Assembly (NCBI GenBank): GCA_033675265.1
Contig: JAUJYZ010000351.1
Span: 49,083-113,082, forward strand
From: Actinostola sp. cb2023
Taxonomy: Eukaryota; Cnidaria; Anthozoa; Actiniaria; Actinostolidae
Length of the DNA stretch: 64,000 nucleotides
Reading direction: 5' to 3'
In this document: in pieces, positions 43,965-52,749 of the stretch
How the letters are laid out: every line of letters begins with the position of its first letter
Numbering within the stretch: the stretch's first letter is position 1
Translations under genes and position numbers: made by a program
Notes under the pieces: generated by a model
The model's database searches: none
The model's input: the letters and a program-made list of their open reading frames with translations, nothing else
Told to the model about the DNA's origin: nothing

Positions 43965-44490
43965 CTTACTTAAATCGTACGATTTTCAGAAGTTTATTAA
44001 CCATTTAAACGCTGATTCTAACCATAGCCTTCGAAATATAAAAGAACAGTGTATAAATCCCGAAAGAAGTGACCAAAGAAGTAGTAGCTTTTACTTTGCA
44101 CATAACTAACCAGTGCTTGAAGAGTTGGTATGAATTTAGGATCGTGTCCATGATGTTACTTACAAGGAGATCGCAAATGCATTTCTGGCTGAAATTATGG
44201 ATTCTTAATTCGAAGCGACAGTGACTAGACTAGAGAAACATTTAAGAAGACGTGCTCTAAAGTGTACAATGATTTACTTTGGGGCTTATGAAAATTGTAA
44301 AAAAAAGCTATTAAAAAAATTGTCAATGCAAACGAAAATGTATAAGCAGCTGAACTTCAGGGTCAGCTAGTTAAACTGATGAAAACAAATGAAGAATCGG
44401 AGGAGGAAAACAACGATTTCATTGAATGCTACAATGAACTCGTTGAAGGACTGAGTCATCCAAAGCCAACTTGGAGAATACCATGGCAGG
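43965..44490 (+). pseudogene. Unrecognised coding relic with helical segments
   Basis: Starting MSDLLKSYDFQKFINHLNAD at 43,965, the frame breaks after about 48 codons and continues in pieces (VTYKEIANAFLAEIMDS, then RLEKHLRRRALKC, then LMKTNEESEEENNDFIECYN). Composition is protein-like with coiled-coil character, but the stops show it is dead. Family unknown. Confidence 0.3.
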
Positions 44491-44889
44491 ATTAGGCTTT
44501 CAGTAATTGTGTTTGATGTATATTTTCAAATGTTAATTTTTGAAGAAAACTATTATATTTTGTTTTTATACTTTTAAACTTCAAGAAAGAAATAATTTTG
44601 TTATTAAAAACGTTATTTGAGTAAAAACATGAATGGCAGCAATGGGCCACCATACAATAGTAAGATAGGTAAGAAGAATGTTAGTCGTAAAACAGATGCT
44701 AGCTGCCCTATTCCAAGGCTGGTACCGTATCACAGGTTAATGAATTTCATCAACAGTATCAACAAAGGTACATGGAACAGTGTTCGTGATACCCCCTTGT
44801 TGTCATTCTAGTAATATTTTATCTTGACAATGGCTATGTTATTTTGAATTTTCATGTAGCATTGGGAGATGGCGGTGCGCAATGTGGTA

Positions 44890-45900
44890 AGGATGATACT
44901 GCTATTGCGTAGTTCGTCAGCATTTTGAACATTGGACATGGAATATTGAGCAGTTTGAAAATGTTCTTCTTTTTGGAACTCACTGTAGTGAGAACTGTTT
45001 ACCTGTGAGAAGATTTGTTGGACAGTTAATGACAGATATATATACAAGTGAGAATACTACATACCCCATCTCTTCCAATGCTATCAAACGTCACATAAAG
45101 TTTGTTGTTTCAGAGCTCCCTAATGACATGAAGATGGTGTGCTTTTATATCTGGTGAACTAAGCAACAGTGGCACCTGTTTTACTTCATTTGCAGATGCA
45201 GGCAGTAAGTAATTCAGACCATTGATAGCCAGGTAAGTAGATATAATACATGTTGAACCATCACTTGTCCAAAAATAATGTGCCCTCACCACTAGATGTT
45301 CAAAGAGTTCTTTCTTCGGTGGTCTAGACATTTGACACTTCTTCTTTTGCTAACCTGCAACCCAGTTCTCCATTTATCACTTATGTTGAAACATTAAGAT
45401 CTATATGTAATCTCCCAATTGGCAAAGAAAGTTCTAAGGTGGTTTTCAAAGGAAATAGAAGTGGGAGCTTTGGATATCGTTTCACGGAAAGGATTCTCGA
45501 ATGTTTCTTCATAAATTTATGTTATCTATTTATGTTATTGAGAAGGTGCTGTTGGGTAGAGTCATGGTATTGCCTTTGTTGACGTGATTCTGTATCTCTT
45601 TTTAGTATAATTAATATTACAGAGAAACAGACACTATAATTATTTTCGTAACTGTTGTGATTTTCTCACTGTTAACCCTACAGTGTGGACCATTGGCCAT
45701 ATTGTCCCATGCAATGCGGAAAACATGAAGATAAAGTATGGGAAAGGGCATGTATTAAACTTAATGAGGGAAGCTAAGCATATTTCAATACCTAAGTTTG
45801 TATGTCGAGAGGTTTCAATCTTTGTAAAACTTCTCAATCTCAGCTGTGTTATATCCCAAGCCTCTTATCCCAACCAACCTTGTGTTAAATCGTCCTCCGG
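44890..45900 (+). pseudogene. Relic of the same multicopy family as at 3.8-4.3 kb
   Basis: Pieces in three frames read FENVLLFGTHCSENCLPVRR (about 44,950), SELPNDMKMV (about 45,112), GELSNSGTCFTSFADAG, and, after a gap, WTIGHIVPCNAENMKIKYGK with REAKHISIPKF (45,683-45,800). The first blocks match the frames at 3,774-4,050. The last block resembles the C-terminal part of a repeated cnidarian-type transposon gene that I recall but cannot name. All pieces are broken. Confidence 0.4.
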
Positions 45901-46267
45901 TTTTGAAAATTAGGATAAGTTTGAACAATGCAGGTTTTGTTGACAGCTGAGTCGTTTTCTTCCGACCTATCGTTTCACAACTCTGTATTTTATGGCTCAA
46001 TTCTCCAAGAATACAAGTACATCAAGGTACACCATTGATGCATTATTAATAATCCTTGAACATCATTGACTCAAAACAAGGTATTAAGCCAAACCAATCA
46101 GTCAAGAAGCAAAGCTTTCGATGTGTGATATTTTTTCTAATAAAAGTTTTGTCTTTTCTCACAATGCTTTGAAATGGGAATTTTGTCTGCGCATGCGTTA
46201 TCTTAATGATTATTTTGCGAGCGGTCTTCCTGTGTTAAGCGCGAAACTTGAAATAATGTAAACAAAG

Positions 46268-47844
46268 ATGGCGGCTCGCTCATTGAAATTTGTTTTGGTC
46301 ATTTGCGTGTTTTTGATACATGTTATTTCATCAACTAAAATATCTTCAAAGAAAAAATGTGTTATCTGTCAGCGTCAGTGCAAAGACAACCTCCAATCAA
46401 CCAGGAGTATTTTTAATTACTTGGAAAATGTAACTGAATGTTTCATGTTCAAGTACGTTGGCCCATCAAATGGCATCCTATGTTTCTCTTGCCGTAGAGC
46501 AATATACGAGAACAAAGCAATGGGAAAAACTTTTCACCACGTGAGTAACACAATAAAAACACGTATACATGAGCATGTCTCTTTCTGATATTATTTATGC
46601 TTTCTATAAATATTTTATTCGTACATTACGGACTTTTTCGTAACTTCTGCTCATTTTTCGGAAAAAAAATACAATATTTTACAGCTTGTTGACTCACAAA
46701 CCAAAAGTTTTGTGGGAAGACCTCCAAAGAAACACTACTTGCAGACAGCAATTCGACAAAAAGAAAATGAGCAAAGAATAGAATGTACGACAAGTGGAGA
46801 AGTCACCCTTCCACTCGGTGTATTTGAAGAGATGGAGAAAAAAATCAAAATACTTTCTGAAAGTAAGTTGCGCTAAAAGTGAAATTTTTAAAAGGACAAA
46901 TACACGTAATGGAGATTTAACTCTTTATTAATGTTTATTTCTTGCAAGATGTGACCTGAAGACTGAGCGAGCTGGAAAAAATAAAAATAAAAATATATGA
47001 AGAATTTGTTGTAAGGAAAAACAGTCCCATATATGACCCTGAGGAATTTGAAAGTTTCTGTAACAGTGCAGGTGCACATAATCTGTTCCAGTTAATCCTG
47101 GGTGCCATAAGTAGTGACAGACATTCCAAAGAACGGATCTCCATAAACAAAAAAAGAGCTGTTTCCTTTATTTACAAGATGTGCTATTGCCACAGTCAAA
47201 GATGTAACGTGTTGCAAGTTGACCACGCCCTATTTTTAAAGTCAAGTAATTTAAATCACGTAGGTCTTGAAACACAACTTTACCTTGGCAATACTTGCTG
47301 CAGGAAAACATCAAACAGTGTTTTAAATGCTTTGGCAACAAATCACTTTCAAAGTCTTGAAACATTTTTCACCGATGCTATAAAGAATGAATGGCTTCTA
47401 GTACTAATCATTGATGACTACACAACCATCCACACTAACGGACGTCCAACTCAGGATAAGGCCTCCACTAGTATTAACATGTGTACTATTGTTGTCAAAG
47501 CATTTAAGACACAAAAAGCACTCAAACTACCTAGAAATATCCACCAAATGCATGACCCAGCTGGCATCAACATTGATTATTGTGTAGAAGTTATAACATC
47601 TCCTGATTCTATGTTCAAATTAGCACAAACGTATTCATCAATCATGCCAGAATGGTTAACAAGATCCTTTTTCAATCCAGAGTGTGAAAGAAATAGACTA
47701 GAAGAACATCAATATTGTGATAATAGCTCAGTAAGACACATGAGAAAAATGAAAGATCTCAACCTCCTCAATTTTATCCAGCTGGAGCTAAAATCCATAG
47801 ATGGTTTTGCCGCTGCATATGCTGTTAGTAGTAATAGAGGTTAG
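46268..47844 (+). pseudogene. Multi-exon transposon-like gene, cut by the Polinton insertion
   Basis: Exon one (46268-46540) starts with a strong ATG context and has a hydrophobic stretch, then CVICQRQC and LCFSCRRAI, a four-cysteine zinc pattern. Exon two (46685-46862) has GRPPKKHY, an AT-hook-like core. Exon three runs from about 46,960 and contains PEEFESFCNSAGAHNLF, VLIIDDYTTIHTNGRPT, MCTIVVKAFKTQKAL, SIMPEWLTRSFFNPE and FIQLELKSIDGFAAAY. The paired acidic residues could be catalytic (DDE-like), but I cannot assign the family. From 47,827 the codons come from the Polinton TIR, so the gene is interrupted. Confidence 0.5.
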
Positions 47845-47960
47845 TTCGTCTCACCGACCATCTTGAGCCCACGGTCCTGTAAAAAGGAAGGGGTCCTACT
47901 GGTCAGCGATTATTCCACAAAGTGAGCCTCCAGACAAAATAACTTGGAGTCAGCGGCTGA
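47827..47960. repeat. Polinton terminal inverted repeat, left end
   Basis: It begins AGTAGTAATAGAGGTTAG and matches the inverted copy at 36541-36675 almost throughout. The motif tactggtcagcg occurs inside the TIR (47,897) and again just after it (47,974), so it may be part of a short origin- or promoter-related repeat. The 6 bp before it, gctgtt, would be the target duplication; the partner lies outside the window. Confidence 0.85.
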
Positions 47961-48032
47961 AAATGTCGGACAGTACTGGTCAGCGGGGCGGGTGGCTACA
48001 TAGGGAAGTGCGGTGGAAAAAAGAAGTCAGTC

Positions 48033-48878
48033 ATGACGAATTTCTCACCTCTCAACATCGAGCGGGATATGGAGGCAGAGAAAGAACGGATAAAATTATT
48101 TGGGAAAGATTACAACAAACCTTCTTCGTTATTTGGAGACTCGGCTTTCCTCCATAACACGACTTGGGGACAAACCTATAACAAACGGTCAAAATTTGGA
48201 GAGAGTTTTACCTCCCAGGAGCCAGGATTGCTGAAATCCTATGGATGTCATGATGATGGGTTGAGTGCTCAAAGATACCCTAATGGAAACTTGGTTGGAT
48301 TGAGTGGTTATAATGGTGGCCATAGAACGTTTGGCTTTAACTTGATGTCGGGTAACACCCCAGCCGAGAAGATGTTAGAGGAGATATTGGAGACAGTGTG
48401 TGTGAAGAAAATCACAGTAGACAACCACACAGTAAGTTTCGACTACGTACACTTACCTGTAGAGGAGCGTGGAAGACAGAGAAGAAAAAGAAAACACGAC
48501 GGTGAACCTATCTCCAAGGTGTACGTGGAAACAGAGAAAGTGACATTGGACGGAAAGACAACCGTGGAAAGAGTCGGCCGTAAAGGAGAATTCTCTTACC
48601 CCGCAGAATGGTATTTCCGTGTGTTGGAAACGAATCAAGGATTCAAAGCCCCTACAAGAGATGCAGTGTTGGCGTACGAATTCTGGATAGAAAACCGAGA
48701 TGTGCATAATTGTAACATCCCCAAGAAGTACCGAAAGTCTTTTGAGAAATCCTCAAAATGGGAGGTGGGGAATGGGGGAGTGGGCGGCGATGTGGCAGAC
48801 AAAGAAGACGAAGACGAAGAAGAGAATGCGGAACAGTCCTGTGGGGTCCCTGCAAACCGGCAAGGGGGTCTCTTCTAG
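48033..48878 (+). CDS. Unknown 281-aa protein, first gene of the Polinton left arm
   Basis: The frame starts at an ATG about 70 bp inside the TIR. Residues 1-110 are polar with Gly/Tyr/Asn-rich stretches (GLSGYNGGHRTFGFNLMSG). A more regular part follows (AEKMLEEILETVCVKKI, RKGEFSYPAEWYFRVLETN, AVLAYEFWIENRDVHNC) with a basic patch (RGRQRRKRKHDG) that could be a nuclear localisation signal. It ends acidic (DKEDEDEEENAE). I do not recognise the family. Its position suggests an early or regulatory gene. Confidence 0.5.
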   Translation: MTNFSPLNIERDMEAEKERIKLFGKDYNKPSSLFGDSAFLHNTTWGQTYNKRSKFGESFTSQEPGLLKSYGCHDDGLSAQRYPNGNLVGLSGYNGGHRTFGFNLMSGNTPAEKMLEEILETVCVKKITVDNHTVSFDYVHLPVEERGRQRRKRKHDGEPISKVYVETEKVTLDGKTTVERVGRKGEFSYPAEWYFRVLETNQGFKAPTRDAVLAYEFWIENRDVHNCNIPKKYRKSFEKSSKWEVGNGGVGGDVADKEDEDEEENAEQSCGVPANRQGGLF

Positions 48879-49231
48879 GGGAGTTGAAGGGTTGGTGTGT
48901 GGCGGTGTGTGGGCGATGCGGACAAAATCCAAAACCGGTTCAACAATGGTTGGCGATGTTAATGACACAAGGTCAATCGATGTTGGTGGACGGGGAAGAT
49001 GTATATCATTTGGACGAAGGTTATGCTGTTGTGTTAAACCCGTTCTGCGGTAAACATTACATCGTGTTGGATTTGCGAGTGACTGATAGAACATGTTTGT
49101 GCAATGAAGTAAATGGAGAAGGCGTGAACTGTCCAAACCGTCACTGTTACCCACCATGGGAAAGAACATGTCCTTACTGCGAGGGTAATTTTTTTCGGTG
49201 TGGATGTATCTACAAAAAGAAAGTCAATTGA
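48758..49231 (+). CDS. Cysteine-rich protein, probably zinc-binding
   Basis: The frame overlaps the end of the previous gene by 120 bp in another frame. The N-terminal Arg-run in the overlap may not be real, and the convincing part starts near 48,880. It has CVAVCGRCGQ, then CLCNEV, CPNRHC, CPYC and CGCIYKKK. The five Cys groups and NPFCGKHYIVLDLRVTD suggest two or more zinc sites. No family match is known to me. Confidence 0.45.
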   Translation: MGGGEWGSGRRCGRQRRRRRRRECGTVLWGPCKPARGSLLGELKGWCVAVCGRCGQNPKPVQQWLAMLMTQGQSMLVDGEDVYHLDEGYAVVLNPFCGKHYIVLDLRVTDRTCLCNEVNGEGVNCPNRHCYPPWERTCPYCEGNFFRCGCIYKKKVN

Positions 49232-49249
49232 AAAGTGCTTCATTGAAAG

Positions 49250-49390
49250 ATGTTCTTCACGTTGCTAGGATTGTGGTGTATGTGGTTTGGTCGTGTGGAC
49301 GCTGAAGATGCTTGGGAGCGTTTTGTCATTCGATTGGAAAAACAAATGCAGGACGAATTACAAGCTAATAATGTCACGGTGGATCCATAA
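49250..49390 (+). CDS. Small protein with signal-peptide-like start (46 aa)
   Basis: The ATG lies 19 bp after the previous stop. Residues 1-18 (MFFTLLGLWCMWFGRVDA) look like a signal peptide with an Ala at the cut site. A charged helix follows (AWERFVIRLEKQMQDELQ). It may be secreted or membrane-anchored. It is short and has no known relatives that I can name. Confidence 0.35.
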   Translation: MFFTLLGLWCMWFGRVDAEDAWERFVIRLEKQMQDELQANNVTVDP

Positions 49391-49426
49391 GAAGAGCCGA
49401 CATGTACAACGACTGGTAGATGCGCG

Positions 49427-49687
49427 ATGGAGCCCCAGGAAACGCCAGATGTAGAGATGGTAGAAGACACGGTGTACCAATTGAAAGAAAACATGTTTAG
49501 GGAGTTGGACCAGTTGCTTTGGTATGCCAATAACAAACGTAGTTTGATGAGTGACCGTACTTTGGGTGTGACGAATGACCGACAATTGATGCACGAATTG
49601 TTCCAGATGATACAATTCAAATTGAAAATCATTTCTGCCTTACGAGATCAAGTCATGGCTGAAGAAAGTCGTCAAGGAATTTGGTAA
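49427..49687 (+). CDS. Small helical protein A of the left arm (86 aa)
   Basis: The frame starts at ATG 49427 with a short acidic stretch, then two or three amphipathic helices (KENMFRELDQLLWYANNKRS, DRQLMHELFQMIQFKLKII). Its TAA overlaps the next ATG (taatg). The pattern F-x-E-L-LL-x-A-N-x-K-R then D-x-Q-L-EL recurs, broken, at about 49,890-50,020, and looser versions occur in the genes at 50,064 and 50,674. These may be divergent duplicates. Confidence 0.45.
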   Translation: MEPQETPDVEMVEDTVYQLKENMFRELDQLLWYANNKRSLMSDRTLGVTNDRQLMHELFQMIQFKLKIISALRDQVMAEESRQGIW

Positions 49688-49902
49688 TGGCTGTGTGCGG
49701 GTGGCCAATTTTTTGGGGTGCGTTTACCTTTACATTGGTTTTCCAAGTAGTGGTTTATTTTCTAATACGGTCACTGTCAAGCCTGCTGCCAGACCGGGAC
49801 ATCGAAAAGCTAAAAGAAGAGTCGGTTTCTTTACACTTGCCAAAACCTCTCGCAACCTTTGAAGAAGAAACATGTGGGGGAAGATCCAAAATTGTTGTTT
49901 GA
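49687..49902 (+). CDS. Small single-pass membrane protein of the left arm (71 aa)
   Basis: The ATG at 49687 overlaps the previous stop as taatg. Residues 4-30 are hydrophobic (WPIFWGAFTFTLVFQVVVYF) and are followed by a charged, cytosol-like part (DRDIEKLKEESVSLHLPKP). Translation by re-initiation, or from its own spliced transcript, is possible. Function unknown. Confidence 0.4.
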   Translation: MAVCGWPIFWGAFTFTLVFQVVVYFLIRSLSSLLPDRDIEKLKEESVSLHLPKPLATFEEETCGGRSKIVV

Positions 49903-50021
49903 ACTGTCTTGCGTTATTGATTTGTTGTTGCATGCCAAAAATAGGAAAAGAGGAAAGAGATCCGACCGCGGACGAGCAGTTGGATGAACTCCATCGTTAT
50001 CTTCAAAGACGCACGGGTTGA
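49872..50021 (+). pseudogene. Broken copy of small helical protein A
   Basis: One frame reads LLFELSCVIDLLLHAKNRKR and the other ADEQLDELHRYLQRRT. Together they follow the order of the helices of the gene at 49427. A frame change lies near 49,955. As an alternative, an ATG at 49872 opens a 49-codon frame that uses the second part. I favour a decayed duplicate. Confidence 0.3.
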
Positions 50022-50063
50022 ACGTTCATTTGTATTCACCTTCGGACTGAAACACAGCTCACC

Positions 50064-50480
50064 ATGAGGAGTGGTATAGAAGAGATTGGTATGTTGTTTG
50101 TACACTTGAAAACGTTGAATGATATGCAAGACAGAATGTTGAACCAAGCGATTGAACATCTGTTACCGGTTTTGGAAGAGCAGACAAAAGAAAAAGAAGA
50201 TGAAGTGAAAGAGGCTGCAGGCGAAGTGTTGTATGAAAGACTGAAGGATATGGACGAGATGATAAATTCAAGGACATGGCGTAATCCAACCACAACTGAT
50301 CATGGCTTGTACGGTGAAGAGGATGAAGAGGATGCAGGAAGAAATCACAGAGATCCTAGAAAAGAAGATGAGATTGAGTTCGAAGCAAGAAGTGATGGAA
50401 AAGGCTCAGAGAATGGAAGAAGGTTGTTCAGTATGGTTGTCAAAAATCAGAACCGCCTGCTGGGAGGTGATCGAAAGTGA
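50064..50480 (+). CDS. Coiled-coil protein of the left arm (138 aa)
   Basis: The ATG context is good (caccatgag). Residues 1-70 are strongly helical (EEIGMLFVHLKTLNDMQDRM, EEQTKEKEDEVKEAAGEV). The C-terminal 60 residues overlap the next gene in another frame and read as low-quality protein, so the true protein may end by splicing near 50,290 or the two genes may have been one before a frame break. Function unknown. Confidence 0.4.
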   Translation: MRSGIEEIGMLFVHLKTLNDMQDRMLNQAIEHLLPVLEEQTKEKEDEVKEAAGEVLYERLKDMDEMINSRTWRNPTTTDHGLYGEEDEEDAGRNHRDPRKEDEIEFEARSDGKGSENGRRLFSMVVKNQNRLLGGDRK

Positions 50481-50625
50481 TTTAAGCGAGGTTTCGATTA
50501 AAGACTTTGAGCGTTGGATTTCTTTCCTTAAACCGTTGGCGCGTGAAACTCGTGACTTGTCGATGTTCCTCGATTCGTGCGAAACAATTTTCCAACAAGG
50601 AATAGAAAATCAAGTCGAACCATAA
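50302..50625 (+). CDS. Helical protein of the left arm (107 aa)
   Basis: The frame starts with a Met/Lys/Glu-rich helix (MQEEITEILEKKMRLSSKQE) and continues with a well-formed second half (SDLSEVSIKDFERWISFLKP, TRDLSMFLDSCETIFQQGIE). It overlaps the previous frame by 179 bp, and of the two this reading looks the more protein-like there. No signal peptide or membrane segment. Function unknown. Confidence 0.45.
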   Translation: MACTVKRMKRMQEEITEILEKKMRLSSKQEVMEKAQRMEEGCSVWLSKIRTACWEVIESDLSEVSIKDFERWISFLKPLARETRDLSMFLDSCETIFQQGIENQVEP

Positions 50626-50673
50626 ATACAAGCATAAATTCTTAACTTCCACGAAAACCACTTCACTTACACC

Positions 50674-51147
50674 ATGGATCTGTTCGGGTTAGACCGTTTT
50701 CAAGAGCGTCTCCGTGCCGTAGATGTTTTAACGCAATGGGGAATAATGGTATCGGCCTGGAATGAAAGGCTACAAGAAGCGTTGGTTTTCAGTTCTACAG
50801 AATCGATCGGTTTCAGTGAAGTTGATTCTTTGGTCGAACAGATTGTACGAGAACTGGGTCCCAAGCTACAGTTGGTGAACCATGAAAAGAAAAAGTATCG
50901 GGATCAAGTAAAGGTCACCCACGAGTGCTTGACTCCTCAACCAGACCCCACACCGTTCTCCAACCCACAGCCAACAGAGCTGAAAGCAAAACGCAAAAGA
51001 AAAGAAGAGAGACGTGTCAGGAAAAAGAAACCAGATAAAGAAGTGTGTGTGGAACAAGTAGTGCAAGAAGGAGAGACGGTCATCACCCCCGAACAACAGT
51101 TGGTTCAAGAATTAAACCAGCTAGAATACCTGTTGCAACAAACCTAG
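50674..51147 (+). CDS. Helical protein with basic linker (157 aa)
   Basis: The ATG (accatgg) is in strong initiation context. Residues 1-85 are helical and globular-looking (LDRFQERLRAVDVLTQWGIM, FSEVDSLVEQIVRELGPKL). A Pro-rich spacer follows, then a basic cluster (KAKRKRKEERRVRKKKPDK), likely nuclear targeting or nucleic-acid contact. A final helix ends it (TPEQQLVQELNQLEYLLQQ). The family is unknown. Confidence 0.5.
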   Translation: MDLFGLDRFQERLRAVDVLTQWGIMVSAWNERLQEALVFSSTESIGFSEVDSLVEQIVRELGPKLQLVNHEKKKYRDQVKVTHECLTPQPDPTPFSNPQPTELKAKRKRKEERRVRKKKPDKEVCVEQVVQEGETVITPEQQLVQELNQLEYLLQQT

Positions 51148-51149
51148 AC

Positions 51150-51272
51150 ATGCATCGTCCATGGTGGTGGTTCGCCTTGGTTGAATTGGTTCAAGCCGTG
51201 TTAAAGGCTTTTCAGTTATTTGTTCGTCGTCACGCGTTACGTGAAAATTGTTGTAAAGAGAAGACACAATAA
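51150..51272 (+). CDS. Very small aromatic/basic protein (40 aa)
   Basis: The ATG lies 3 bp after the previous stop. The protein has RPWWWFALVELVQAVLKAF, a hydrophobic amphipathic helix, then RRHALRENCCKEKTQ. It could insert into membranes. The stop codon is embedded in the aataaa poly(A) signal. It is too short for certainty. Confidence 0.35.
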   Translation: MHRPWWWFALVELVQAVLKAFQLFVRRHALRENCCKEKTQ

Positions 51273-51302
51273 AATAAGTTTGAACACAACTGTTTTTTTA
51301 TT
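51266..51302. terminator. Convergent poly(A) signals between left arm and late genes
   Basis: The plus-strand aataaa is at about 51,268-51,273. For the minus strand, tttatt at about 51,296 is the complement of aataaa, just past the stop of the first minus gene. This divides the plus-strand accessory arm from the minus-strand structural and replication genes. Confidence 0.65.
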
Positions 51303-51927
51303 GTCTTGCAAAACGTACACGTTTCCATGAACGAGAAGGTGTAAAACTCCCCCCTTGTCCGTCATAGTTGACGGATACAGGATCACCCAGACCCGGCGTC
51401 CACCATTTTGGTAACCCTCGACCTTTCTTTCCCCCTTGTCCGCCATAGTTAACGGCTACTGGATCCCCCAGACCTGGCGTCCACCATTTCGGTTTGGGTG
51501 CAAGACTTATTCCTTTTTTCCAGTTTTTCCAAGTAAACCCTGGTTCTCCAGGTTGAGGGACCCAACCCTTGTCCGTCCACCCTCGACCTTTCTGTTGTTT
51601 CTTCTTTTTCTTCTTTGCTCTCTTGTTCTTTTGACCGCTACTACCGGGGGTGTTCTTTAATTCTTCCAAAGTCCTTTTGGCCTCTCTGAGACTTTTTCGC
51701 ATACGCGTCCGAGCACCCACATCACCATCATTATCCCCAACCGTGGTGGGTGGTGTGGGAAACAAGGGAGTGGGATTTCGTTCAAACAGCCTCCGAGGTT
51801 CTACGGCATCCACCTCGCGGGGTGTCGGAGTTCTTGACCTTCTTCTTCCGGTTCTTGCTCTGACGGTTGCTATGGCTGTGTCTGGAGTAGCTAAAGGGTT
51901 AGGTGTAGCCATCAACGTACCAGCCAC
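51298..51927 (-). CDS. Basic, Trp/Gly-repeat protein, core-like
   Basis: The 209-codon frame has an Arg/Thr/Pro-rich N-terminal third, a lysine run (KNKRAKKKKKKQQKGR) and a C-terminal pair of near-identical units (PKWWTPGLGDPVAVNYGGQG and PKWWTPGLGDPVSVNYDGQG). High basic charge and position among late genes suggest a DNA-packaging or minor virion protein. That is inference, and I know no family. The repeat pair shows recent internal duplication. Confidence 0.5.
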   Translation of the reverse strand: MAGTLMATPNPLATPDTAIATVRARTGRRRSRTPTPREVDAVEPRRLFERNPTPLFPTPPTTVGDNDGDVGARTRMRKSLREAKRTLEELKNTPGSSGQKNKRAKKKKKKQQKGRGWTDKGWVPQPGEPGFTWKNWKKGISLAPKPKWWTPGLGDPVAVNYGGQGGKKGRGLPKWWTPGLGDPVSVNYDGQGGSFTPSRSWKRVRFARQ

Positions 51928-52220
51928 AGGGGCCCCCTAATGGCTCGACTTTTTTTCAACAGACTTCGGTACATCATTAACTTGTCTTTGACCATGTTTA
52001 ATTTTTCGCCTACGGGAATGTTAACGTCTTTCATCAACTGGTCGAGATCGTCTTTCATCTGTATCAACTGATTGGTGTAAGGTGTCTTGGATTCTTCTTC
52101 ACGCATGGCCATCGTTTTCAGTAGTCGATTCATATCCACACCACTCCCACCACCCGTCTGTGGATTGGTGGTAGTGAGTGGTCGTGTCATCGTCAAGAAC
52201 GCTTTCTGTGTGTACTTCAT
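51912..52220 (-). CDS. Small late protein with helical C terminus (102 aa)
   Basis: The frame overlaps the next by 16 bp. The N terminus is Thr-rich, followed by two helices (YTNQLIQMKDDLDQLMKDVN, KLNMVKDKLMMYRSLLKKSR). No family recognised. The tight overlap and strand place it in the late cluster. Confidence 0.45.
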   Translation of the reverse strand: MKYTQKAFLTMTRPLTTTNPQTGGGSGVDMNRLLKTMAMREEESKTPYTNQLIQMKDDLDQLMKDVNIPVGEKLNMVKDKLMMYRSLLKKSRAIRGPLWLVR

Positions 52221-52248
52221 GAGTACCTTCCAAGATTGGAAAAGAAGC

Positions 52249-52749
52249 TTAAATAGTTTCGAGCGTCGATTCCATCCTTTGAATATCCCGTTCCAACTCT
52301 TGTATTTTATCTTGTCGGTTGGTTTGTCTTGAAGACGATTGAGTCCTATTGTTGAAGTTGCGTTGAACTTTTCGAACCCCTTGTTTGACCCCTCGACGCA
52401 CTCCTTGTTTTAAACCCCGAAGTAATATGGACATGTTCTCTCCACCACCTTTTTGTATCCATTTACGACGTTCTTTTTGACTACGTGTAGGATCACCTAT
52501 TTTACGCCATAGTTTTTTCTGACCGGCCAACGATTTCAGATGAGTTCGTGGAATTGTCAACCGCCCCTGAAGAAAATTGTGCGTGATTTCACTCATAGCG
52601 TCCACTTGATCCGGAGTGGCGTATTTGAGCAATTGACGTCGTTGTTTTGACGTTCCACGGTTTAGAGCATTCCAATAACGGCTTTGACGTTTGACGCGTT
52701 CTCCTACCTTCATCGTCTTCTCCTCCTCCGACTGTTCGGCCTCTTCCAT
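52249..52749 (-). CDS. Conserved basic Polinton protein (166 aa)
   Basis: The central region SKQRRQLLKYATPDQVDAMS, then HNFLQGRLTIPRTHLKSLAG, then KLWRKIGD matches a short protein type common in Polintons and their animal-genome derivatives. In these, a helical N-LLKG-x-IPLT segment precedes a basic LRKL. Basic Gly/Arg stretches follow (LKQGVRRGVKQGVRKVQR) and a terminal coiled coil. The protein is probably virion-associated. Its role is not established. Confidence 0.6.
   Translation of the reverse strand: MEEAEQSEEEKTMKVGERVKRQSRYWNALNRGTSKQRRQLLKYATPDQVDAMSEITHNFLQGRLTIPRTHLKSLAGQKKLWRKIGDPTRSQKERRKWIQKGGGENMSILLRGLKQGVRRGVKQGVRKVQRNFNNRTQSSSRQTNRQDKIQELERDIQRMESTLETI

Noticed and set aside
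48033..51272. Assigning the helical left-arm proteins to Bcl-2 or other host-control families
   Set aside because: Helical content alone is not evidence; no BH3-groove or other signature is visible.
51436..51940. Plus-strand frames opposite the WWTPGLG protein
   Set aside because: Antisense shadows; the minus-strand frame has repeat structure at the protein level and fits the late gene cluster.
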